DNA from: JBOGCH01 sp051656645
Lineage (GTDB): Bacteria; Bacteroidota; Bacteroidia; Bacteroidales; Marinifilaceae
DNA: 64,000 nucleotides
Reading direction: 5' to 3'
Assembly (NCBI GenBank): GCA_051656645.1
Contig: JBOGCH010000015.1
Coordinates: 72,348-136,347 of the forward strand
Numbering within the stretch: the first letter of the stretch is position 1; every line of letters begins with the position of its first letter. Position numbers and translations under genes: made by a program. The notes under the pieces were generated by a model. The model made no database searches, was not told where the DNA came from, and saw only the letters and a program-made list of their open reading frames with translations. Below are positions 45,492 to 52,825 of the stretch, one piece after another.

Positions 45492-47393
45492 TTACAGCGC
45501 GTATTGTTGCTTAAACTTAGCCTGTATCGCTCGCTTCGTTGCAGCTTTGCGCACTTCTTTTTTCTCATCCTTAGATGTCCTTGTAGTGTGTGTTCTGCAG
45601 CTTAAGGTTGATGTGGCGCTAGTCGTAATGTCATACGTCGGTCCTGTTTTATTAACATCATATGGGAGGTATTGTTTAGCATAATTTCCTTTTAGCCCCT
45701 CTGGTACCGGTGCAGTAAGGAAGTTATACTCTAGATTCATCACTTCCCAATTTGTACCTGCGTAACTAGCTGGAATGGTACCGGTAAAATAAGCGCAATT
45801 CAAATATACGTCATTCAATTTAGAGAGAGTAGCTAAAAAGCTTGGTAGCTTACCAGATAAGTTGGTATAGGAAAGATCAAGAGAATACAGTGCTTTTAAA
45901 TTCATAAATGTAGTGGGAATTTCGCCATCAATTAGGCAATTGCTAAGGTTTAGCTCTTCTAAATAGGTTAAAGAGCCTATTTCCGGAGGAATAGTGCCTG
46001 TAATTTCATTATCGCCTAGTATAAGATAGGTTAAATGGGTTATGTTAGCTAGAGATGCTGGGATAGTTCCTGAAAGTCGGTTTTCCTGCATAAATAAATA
46101 ACATAACGAACTTAGTTCTCCTATACTTTCCGGGATGATTCCGGTAAATTCATTATTGCATAAGTATACCGTCTCAAGCTGTTTTAATGAGCCAATAGAT
46201 GTTGGTATTGTGCCTGAAAGGCTATTCTCATCTAAATCAAGATAGCGTAATTTGCTCAATTGTCCTAACTCTTGTGGTAACTCTCCGACAAGATTGCAGC
46301 CAAAGAAACTCAAATAATTAAGCTCCGTTAAATTAAATAGTGTCGATGGGATTGTACTCTCTACTGTATAATCAGCAATCTCAAGATATTCTAATTTAGA
46401 TAGCTTATCTATACCAGCCGGGATAGCTTTTACGCCCTCTCCATTGAGCTCTAAATATTCCAAATTACGTAACTCTAAAATGGATGCTGGAAATGAGGTA
46501 AAAGAGTATCTTCTTAGGTCTAGTTTTCTTAAGTGGTTAAGATCTTCGCACGCTTTTGGGAAATCATTGATATAATCGCACAGAAGTCCTATAACTACTA
46601 ATGTGTTGTCTTTTATTTGTAGCGATACGCCCTGCCAATTATGGATAGGACTGTTTAAATCCCATAGTTCTTCTAGTGCAGGATTCGCATTGCAGAGCTC
46701 AACTAAAGCTAAGCTGTCAGTAACGTTGCAAGGCATAGCGTATAGCTCCCTGGCAATATCAATTGTCTCGTTTTCTTTATTCGTGTCCTCTGGTAGGTAT
46801 TGATAACGATATATAATATCGCTATCATTATCTAAAGCCATACCATTGGGAATGGGAGATTCAATAAAATTCTCTTGTAATTCAAGTCTATTGTTGGGTT
46901 TATTGGCAAATGCAACGTACTCAGAAGGTATTGTTCCTGTAAAATAATTATCATCTAGGCGAATCCTTCTAAGCATTGGCATTTGCGCTAGCCACTTAGG
47001 TAGTTCGCCGGTTAACGCATTCCCATTGGCATGAAAACGTTCCATTTTGTCAAGTTTGGTAAGTTCTTCTGGTAATTGCCCTTTTAGGTTATTATAGTAT
47101 AATTCTACGTCATAAACTCGTCCTCCCTCCATGCTGACCCCATACCACTCGTCAATTGGCAGCTTCAAGTCCCACGTGTCGTGCCACTCCGTACCTTCAC
47201 AGGCGTTGTACAATGTCACCAGCGCCAAGCTGTCTGTTTCTCTACTACCCACAAACGGTTCAACCGGGTCCACTGGGTCTATTGGTTCTACTGGATCAAT
47301 TATTGGCGCGTCCTCAACGTCCTTATCCCCGCATGATGATAATGCGATACCTGATAGTAGTACCGCACATAAAATGTAATTAAAAAATCTCAT
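45492..47393 (-). CDS. Leucine-rich-repeat surface lipoprotein (copy A)
   Basis: A 633-residue paralog of the LRR protein downstream. Lipobox LSSC (Cys21) is followed by GDKDVEDAP, an acidic export-like signal, and a DPVEPIDPVDPVEP linker. It has the same two-module plan: DSLALVTLYNACEG with WYGVSM, an LRR block and YRYQYLPEDTNK, then DSLALVELCNANP with WQGVSL, a longer LRR block and AKQYLPYDVNK. The C terminus is basic (KKEVRKAATKRAIQAKFKQQ). It is likely a surface protein that binds other proteins. The two copies look like a tandem duplication. Confidence 0.88.
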   Translation of the reverse strand: MRFFNYILCAVLLSGIALSSCGDKDVEDAPIIDPVEPIDPVDPVEPFVGSRETDSLALVTLYNACEGTEWHDTWDLKLPIDEWYGVSMEGGRVYDVELYYNNLKGQLPEELTKLDKMERFHANGNALTGELPKWLAQMPMLRRIRLDDNYFTGTIPSEYVAFANKPNNRLELQENFIESPIPNGMALDNDSDIIYRYQYLPEDTNKENETIDIARELYAMPCNVTDSLALVELCNANPALEELWDLNSPIHNWQGVSLQIKDNTLVVIGLLCDYINDFPKACEDLNHLRKLDLRRYSFTSFPASILELRNLEYLELNGEGVKAIPAGIDKLSKLEYLEIADYTVESTIPSTLFNLTELNYLSFFGCNLVGELPQELGQLSKLRYLDLDENSLSGTIPTSIGSLKQLETVYLCNNEFTGIIPESIGELSSLCYLFMQENRLSGTIPASLANITHLTYLILGDNEITGTIPPEIGSLTYLEELNLSNCLIDGEIPTTFMNLKALYSLDLSYTNLSGKLPSFLATLSKLNDVYLNCAYFTGTIPASYAGTNWEVMNLEYNFLTAPVPEGLKGNYAKQYLPYDVNKTGPTYDITTSATSTLSCRTHTTRTSKDEKKEVRKAATKRAIQAKFKQQYAL

Positions 47394-47413
47394 ATCTATT
47401 ATTTAAATTTTAA

Positions 47414-47421
47414 CAAAAGTA
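47414..47421 (-). promoter_or_regulatory. -7 box for LRR copy A
   Basis: Minus-strand TACTTTTG, a TAnnTTTG match, 20 nt before the start codon. A possible -33 TTG at 47438-47440 has a short 16-nt spacer. Confidence 0.45.
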
Positions 47422-47466
47422 ATTTAAATTATAAATACAATACACGTTGTAGAGATAAAAATGTAA

Positions 47467-47497
47467 CAAAAAAGGTTGCTCAAACTAATGAGCAACC
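47467..47497 (-). terminator. Terminator after frdB
   Basis: 9-bp stem (47474-47482 with 47489-47497), a 6-nt loop and, on the minus strand, a run of T (47467-47473). It is a clear intrinsic terminator for the frdCAB transcript. Confidence 0.85.
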
Positions 47498-47522
47498 CTT
47501 TTATGTGTATTGACAAAGTCAA

Positions 47523-48284
47523 TTAGTCTTGTAATTTCGCTTTGATATACTCGCGGTTCATACGAGCGATGTGAGCGATAGAGATACTCTTTGGACACTC
47601 TGCCTCACAAGCACCTGTATTTGTACAGTTACCAAATCCAAGTTCGTCCATACGAGCTACCATTGCTTTTGCACGGCGAGCACGTTCAATTTTACCTTGT
47701 GGTAAAAGAGCAAACTGTGATACCTTCGCAGCAACGAATAACATAGCCGAAGCATTTTTACATGTAGCTACACAAGCACCGCAACCAATACAAGCAGCAG
47801 CATCCATAGACTCTTCTGCGTCGTGGTTAGGAATTGGAATTACGTTACCGTCAGGTACACCACCTGTATTTACTGATACGTAAGCACCCGCTTGCATAAT
47901 TTTTTCAAATGCATGACGGTCAACAATTAAGTCTTTGATTACAGGAAATGCTCCTGCTCTCCAAGGCTCAATAGTGATAGTTGCACCTTCTTTAAATTTA
48001 CGCATGTGTAACTGACAAGTAGTTACATCATCATCCGGTCCGTGAGCACGTCCGTCAATGAATAAGCTACAAGTACCACAAATACCTTCGCGACAGTCAT
48101 GGTCAAAAGCTACCGGTTCAATGTTTTCTGAAACTAACTGCTCATTAAGGATGTCAAGCATCTCAAGGAATGAGCTGTCAGTTGATATATTATGGATTTT
48201 GTAAGTTTCAAACCCTCCTTTAGACTTAGCGTCTTTTTGACGCCATATCTTTAGTGTTAGTTCTTGTAAAATTTTTTCAGCCAT
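47523..48284 (-). CDS. frdB: Fumarate reductase/succinate dehydrogenase iron-sulfur subunit
   Basis: A 253-residue electron-transfer subunit. The plant-type [2Fe-2S] site is CREGICGTCSLFIDG plus a later cysteine in TTCQLH. The C-terminal ferredoxin domain carries CIGCGACVATC and CTNTGACEAECP for the [4Fe-4S] and [3Fe-4S] clusters. It passes electrons between the cytochrome b and the flavin subunit. It is 4 nt after frdA in the order C-A-B. In anaerobic Bacteroidales the complex mainly reduces fumarate with menaquinol during succinate formation. The direction is inferred from the group. Confidence 0.95.
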   Translation of the reverse strand: MAEKILQELTLKIWRQKDAKSKGGFETYKIHNISTDSSFLEMLDILNEQLVSENIEPVAFDHDCREGICGTCSLFIDGRAHGPDDDVTTCQLHMRKFKEGATITIEPWRAGAFPVIKDLIVDRHAFEKIMQAGAYVSVNTGGVPDGNVIPIPNHDAEESMDAAACIGCGACVATCKNASAMLFVAAKVSQFALLPQGKIERARRAKAMVARMDELGFGNCTNTGACEAECPKSISIAHIARMNREYIKAKLQD

Positions 48285-48288
48285 AATC

Positions 48289-50232
48289 TTATTTATATGA
48301 GCGTTGTGATACTTTAATGTTTTCGAATACTAAGTCCTCTTTGTGTAATTCAGGTGCGGTTGTATCTCCTTTGTACTCCCATACCGACACATATTTGTAA
48401 TCCTCGTCGTTACGTTTTGCTTCTCCCTCTTCTGTTACAGACTCAAGACGACAGTGTCCACCACAACTTTCTTGACGGTCAAGCGCATCGCGAGCCATAA
48501 GGTCTGCAAGATCAATAAAGTCAGCTACACGAGCAGCTTTCTCTAACTCGTTATTCATTGCAGTAAACTCACCTGTTATGCGTAAGTTTTTGTAGAACTC
48601 AGTTTTAAGATCAGCAATCTCTTTAATCGCCTCTTTCAATCCATCAGCATTACGAGCCATACCAATATAATCCCACATAATGTGACCTAATTGTTTATGG
48701 AAATGGTCTGGAGATAATTTACCTTTAATATTGAATAGACGGTTCAAACGCTCTGTAACATCCTTCTCTGTTTGAGCAAACTCAGGAGAGTTAGTATCAA
48801 TTTTAGGAGTTTGGATATCTTGCGCTAAGTAATCACCAATAGTATAAGGAAGGATAAAGTATCCGTCAGCTAAACCTTGCATCAATGCCGAAGCACCTAA
48901 ACGGTTAGCTCCGTGATCAGAGAAGTTACACTCACCAATAGCGTATAATCCCGGCACTGTTGTCATTAAGTTGTAGTCAACCCAAAGACCACCCATAGAG
49001 TAGTGGATAGCAGGATAAATCATCATTGGATAGCTGTATGGATCCACGTCAGTGATTTTCTCATACATCTGGAATAAGTTCCCGTAACGTTTCTCGATAG
49101 TATCACGTCCTAAACGTTGGATAGCATATTTAAAGTCAAGGAATACAGCTTGTCCTGTATTGTTAACTCCGTAACCTGCGTCACAACGCTCTTTCGCTGC
49201 GCGAGAAGCTACGTCACGTGGTACAAGGTTTCCGAAGGCAGGGTAACGACGCTCTAAATAGAAATCGCGATCCTCGTCTGGAATATCATTAGCTGTTTTA
49301 GTTCCTTGTTGTAATGCAATTGCATCTTCTTTCTTTTTAGGTACCCATACACGTCCGTCATTACGTAATGACTCAGACATCAAAGTAAGTTTACTTTGTT
49401 GTTCTCCGTGAACAGGGATACATGTAGGGTGGATTTGCACAAAACATGGGTTTCCGAAGTAAGCACCACGTTTGTAAGCATGCCATGCTGCACTACCGTT
49501 ACATCCCATAGCATTTGTAGATAAGAAGAATACGTTACCGTATCCACCTGTTCCCAATACTACAGCGTGAGCACCGAAACGCTCAATTTTACCTGTAACC
49601 ATGTCACGAGCAATAACTCCACGAGCTTTACCGTCAACGATAACTACATCAAGTACTTCGTGACGATCCATTACTTTTACAGTACCTTTCTCAATTTGGC
49701 GGTTCATTGCCGAGTAAGCACCTAAAAGTAACTGTTGTCCGGTTTGTCCGCGAGCATAGAATGTACGGCTTACCAAAGCACCACCAAATGAACGGTTGTC
49801 AAGCAAGCCGCCGTAATCGCGTGCAAAAGGTACACCTTGCGCCACACATTGGTCAATGATAGCGTTACTTACCTCGGCCATACGGTAAACGTTAGCCTCA
49901 CGAGCACGGTAGTCACCACCTTTAATTGTTTCATAGAACAAACGGTATACCGAGTCATTATCGTTAGGATAGTTTTTTGCCGCGTTGATACCACCTTGAG
50001 CTGCAATAGAGTGCGCGCGTCGTGGTGAATCTTGGTAACAGAAAGCAGTTACGTTGTAACCTAACTCTCCAAGAGCTGCTGCTGCAGATCCTCCGGCAAG
50101 TCCGGTACCAACAATAATTACGTCCAGTTTACGTTTATTTGCCGGGCTCACAACGTTAATGTTCGCCTTATGGTTAGACCACTTGTCTTTTAAAGATCCG
50201 GCAGGTATTTTAGCATCTAATACTACTGACAT
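48289..50232 (-). CDS. frdA: Fumarate reductase/succinate dehydrogenase flavoprotein subunit
   Basis: The catalytic subunit, 647 residues, interconverting fumarate and succinate. The Rossmann FAD site is IIVGTGLAGGSAAAALGELG at about residue 40. HSIAAQGGINAAKN carries the histidine for covalent FAD. The active-site and C-terminal parts include HPTCIPVHGEQ, YAIGECNFSDHGANRLG and the helical domain after about 480. Length is typical of the Bacteroidota/epsilonproteobacterial-like type (about 640-660). It lies between frdC and frdB with gaps of 54 and 4 nt. Confidence 0.96.
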   Translation of the reverse strand: MSVVLDAKIPAGSLKDKWSNHKANINVVSPANKRKLDVIIVGTGLAGGSAAAALGELGYNVTAFCYQDSPRRAHSIAAQGGINAAKNYPNDNDSVYRLFYETIKGGDYRAREANVYRMAEVSNAIIDQCVAQGVPFARDYGGLLDNRSFGGALVSRTFYARGQTGQQLLLGAYSAMNRQIEKGTVKVMDRHEVLDVVIVDGKARGVIARDMVTGKIERFGAHAVVLGTGGYGNVFFLSTNAMGCNGSAAWHAYKRGAYFGNPCFVQIHPTCIPVHGEQQSKLTLMSESLRNDGRVWVPKKKEDAIALQQGTKTANDIPDEDRDFYLERRYPAFGNLVPRDVASRAAKERCDAGYGVNNTGQAVFLDFKYAIQRLGRDTIEKRYGNLFQMYEKITDVDPYSYPMMIYPAIHYSMGGLWVDYNLMTTVPGLYAIGECNFSDHGANRLGASALMQGLADGYFILPYTIGDYLAQDIQTPKIDTNSPEFAQTEKDVTERLNRLFNIKGKLSPDHFHKQLGHIMWDYIGMARNADGLKEAIKEIADLKTEFYKNLRITGEFTAMNNELEKAARVADFIDLADLMARDALDRQESCGGHCRLESVTEEGEAKRNDEDYKYVSVWEYKGDTTAPELHKEDLVFENIKVSQRSYK

Positions 50233-50286
50233 GATTTATATGTTTTATTATTATTATCTGTTAATAAGGCAATTTTGGGTTAATGA

Positions 50287-50964
50287 TTAACCGAAAATTA
50301 GGAAGTATATAGGAATAATTCCAAAGCCAACACCCATTACAATTGCAAATAGGTATGCAAGACACTCTAAACGTTTTCTCCAGATTCCGTTGCAAAGACC
50401 AATTGATTGGAATGCTGACCAGAAACCGTGAGCAAGGTGGAAGCCTAAGAAAATAGCTCCGATAATGTAAACAACACAGTAAATTACACTTTCTCTAAAC
50501 AATCCTGCAACAAGTGCGTAAGTGTCATGCGCTTCTTCGCCGTTGATTAACGTCATAGGAAGATCGCCTGTAATTTTGATGTTCCACCAGAAATTGTAGA
50601 TGTGTACAACTAAGAACGCTAAAATTAATCCACCAAGAATAAACATGTTGCGCGATGCCCATGTTGCATTCCCTGCCTGTGTGCTTACTGCGTAACGTAC
50701 AGGACGTGATTTACGGTTTTCAAGCGTTAACTTAATAGCTAACAAAATGTGGATAATAAATCCAATAGCCAATACAGGCTCAATAACTTTGATAATTGGA
50801 TTTGTTGCCATAAAATGCGCGCCAAGATTAAACATCTCACCGGTGCTGTCGGCAATTAAAAGCAAGTTCAGTGCTAAGTGAATGCACAAGAACGAGATTA
50901 AGAAAAGACCCGACAAACTCATTACGGCTTTTCTAAAAATTGACGATGTCAAAGCTTTACTCAT
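50287..50964 (-). CDS. frdC: Fumarate reductase/succinate dehydrogenase cytochrome b subunit
   Basis: A 225-residue membrane anchor with five hydrophobic helices (SLSGLFLISFLCIHLALNLLL first; LAIGFIIHILLAIKL; FILGGLILAFLVVHIYNFWW; VIYCVVYIIGAIFLGFHLAHGFW; a last helix at LFAIVMGVGFGIIPIYF). Histidines in these helices (His28, and those in IIHILLA, VVHIYNF and FHLAHGF) fit the di-heme cytochrome b of Wolinella-type complexes. It is the first gene of the operon. A -7 box lies about 115 nt upstream, giving a long leader. Confidence 0.93.
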   Translation of the reverse strand: MSKALTSSIFRKAVMSLSGLFLISFLCIHLALNLLLIADSTGEMFNLGAHFMATNPIIKVIEPVLAIGFIIHILLAIKLTLENRKSRPVRYAVSTQAGNATWASRNMFILGGLILAFLVVHIYNFWWNIKITGDLPMTLINGEEAHDTYALVAGLFRESVIYCVVYIIGAIFLGFHLAHGFWSAFQSIGLCNGIWRKRLECLAYLFAIVMGVGFGIIPIYFLIFG

Positions 50965-51078
50965 AATTTGATTTCAATTTATTAAATAACTGGTTAATTA
51001 ATTTACTGCGTTTTCGTGGTTTTAATAACGACATTTTACCTGTAAAAACAGCAAAACGCCGCACATAAATACCAACTA

Positions 51079-51086
51079 CAAAAGTA
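51079..51086 (-). promoter_or_regulatory. -7 box for frdCAB
   Basis: Minus-strand TACTTTTG, a TAnnTTTG match, 115 nt before the frdC start. No -33 match was found at the usual spacing. Confidence 0.4.
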
Positions 51087-51250
51087 TTTATTTTTCTAAC
51101 AATCCGAACCTTATTTATTATTTAATATTACATGAAATAAAGATTTTTCTCTTTAATAAATCTTTTCACCCTTCTTCTCACATTTAAAACATTGCAACGT
51201 TTGAAAAAATAAGTTTTCTAAGATATTTTACATCTAAATGCGAGGTTGTC

Positions 51251-51386
51251 GCACTTATCCTTCCTGTGGGTTTCGACTAGGTTACGACAAGGTTTCGACT
51301 ACTATTGGGGTATCATACTAGTCGAAACCTTGCCGTAACCTAGAAGAAACCTAGTCGAAACCCACAGCAGGGATGCACGCAGTGCA
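51251..51386. repeat. Large nested palindrome (element 2)
   Basis: The left arm (51251-51303) and right arm (51317-51386) are complementary over most of their length. They include a perfect 20-bp block (51264-51283 with 51348-51367) and a perfect 14-bp block (51288-51301 with 51319-51332). The right arm has an extra 12-16 nt. Each arm repeats the module GTTTCGACTAGGTT with variations, so the module occurs in both orientations, as in element 1 with its different module. A small hairpin TGCAC-GCA-GTGCA (51374-51386) sits at the right end. It is richer in GC than its neighbours and has no gene. Confidence 0.8.
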
Positions 51387-51570
51387 GAATTAGCTTGTTT
51401 GTGTTGTATATTTGGGGAATACCACCTTGACGAGATCAATTAGCGCATTAAGATAATACTGAACTGTATTATTTCAGTGCAAGTTGTGTAAATATGGGGT
51501 TTTGATATTGTTTGCCTTGTAACAAGGTATATGTTTTTAGTATGGCATAGTGCGGTTAAGACTGTTGGGA

Positions 51571-52503
51571 TTAGGATTTGGGAGTGGGGGATATCTGCTT
51601 TTTATTATCGGCAATTTCAACCATGTATATACTAGCACACATCATGACAATAGCAACGGGCTGAGTCCACGTAAAGGTGTCTTGTCCCGCAATGTAAGAT
51701 ATAATTGTGGTTACAATGAGTAGGCAATAGCCATACAGGGCGGCTACTGTGGCTTTAATGTATTTTAGGCCAATTGAAATGAGTACATAGCTAATGTAGG
51801 TAGGGAATACGAGTACAAAAAGTAGTAATAACCAAGGTGTTAAATGCCATTCTCCATGAAAAGTGTCAGTTATAACAGGTGCATCAAATCCAGTACATAG
51901 TGATACAATGATGGCTGTTATTGAAGCACCTGTAAATAAATATTTCATTACAGTGATGTTGCCCATTGTTTTTAGAAACTCTTTGTTTAGAGTGAGATAG
52001 ATGGCAAATGTAATGGCACTTATAAGGCAAAATAGGTCGCCCAGTACAGGGTTTACTGCATTTTCAGGGTGTCGGGTGGAGAGAATGCACAATAGGGCGC
52101 CTCCAAAGCCCACAATAATGCCTATTATTTTCAGTAGTGTTACTCGTTCATGATAAAATAACATGGCAATAATAAATACCCAGATGGGTTGTGTTGATGA
52201 GAATATTGCACTGGAAATAGGAGTAGTGTAGGATAAACCTTTTAAGAAAAATACTAGGTAGGTGTACATGCATAAAGCACCTGTAGCAAGCCACTGTATG
52301 CGTTGTTTCCATGTGGGCGTAGCCTCGCGTACAAACAAGCCGGTAATCCAAAAGGCAACTGCTGCAAAGATGCAGCGTAAGCCCGTGCCTGTAATAGCGC
52401 CTAGCCAAAGGGGAACCATGTATTTAAGGACATTATTATCAGCGCCTGCTAGTGAGCGAGCAACAAGTAGGGATAAATTGCCTTTTAGGGAGTTTTTGTT
52501 CAT
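51571..52503 (-). CDS. EamA-family (drug/metabolite transporter) membrane protein
   Basis: A 310-residue permease with about ten hydrophobic helices arranged as two EamA repeats. The first has SAIFSSTQPIWVFIIAMLF, and the second has IKATVAALYGYCLLIVTTIISYIAGQDTFTW, in parts. Such DMT transporters export or import small metabolites. The substrate cannot be told. The gene is 87 nt downstream of the small membrane protein gene on the same strand and may belong to the same transcript. Confidence 0.87.
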   Translation of the reverse strand: MNKNSLKGNLSLLVARSLAGADNNVLKYMVPLWLGAITGTGLRCIFAAVAFWITGLFVREATPTWKQRIQWLATGALCMYTYLVFFLKGLSYTTPISSAIFSSTQPIWVFIIAMLFYHERVTLLKIIGIIVGFGGALLCILSTRHPENAVNPVLGDLFCLISAITFAIYLTLNKEFLKTMGNITVMKYLFTGASITAIIVSLCTGFDAPVITDTFHGEWHLTPWLLLLFVLVFPTYISYVLISIGLKYIKATVAALYGYCLLIVTTIISYIAGQDTFTWTQPVAIVMMCASIYMVEIADNKKQISPTPKS

Positions 52504-52590
52504 ACTGCGTAAGTTATGCAGTATTGAACGAAATATGGATGAGAATGTTGATAAAACACGCGATGAATATCTATGTTATGCACAGATAGC

Positions 52591-52821
52591 CTAAACGGTT
52601 AAGCGTCGAGCTCCTATATATTGTCCTGTAACAGCAAGTAAAATAAACAATGGGGCATAAGAATGAGGAATATCTAGCCACATGCGTGCAGGAATGATGA
52701 GTGGGATGGAAGCATGAATTAGTAACCACCATCGTACTGTGAATTTGTCGTAGCGTTTACGGAAGCGTCCAAGAAGAATATTAAAAGAAAGCGAGAATAG
52801 TGATAATAGAAAAATGTGCAT
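52591..52821 (-). CDS. Small hydrophobic membrane protein
   Basis: A 76-residue protein with two to three hydrophobic stretches (MHIFLLSLFSLSFNILLG, WWLLIHASIPLIIPARMWL, YAPLFILLAVTGQYIGA) and basic loops (RFRKRYDKF). It is of unrecognised family. It is called real because it starts 4 nt after the stop of the GH3 gene, on the same strand, and has the composition of an inner-membrane protein. Confidence 0.65.
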   Translation of the reverse strand: MHIFLLSLFSLSFNILLGRFRKRYDKFTVRWWLLIHASIPLIIPARMWLDIPHSYAPLFILLAVTGQYIGARRLTV

Positions 52822-52825
52822 AAAA

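Larger units (their letters stand above)
50965..51570. other. Gene-free stretch upstream of frdC
   Basis: No credible coding frame is seen. It holds the frdC promoter box, the second palindromic element (51251-51386, listed separately), and about 180 nt after it with only weak inverted repeats. One of these is CCTTG/CAAGG near 51515-51527, which might end the EamA transcript arriving from the right. Confidence 0.6.
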
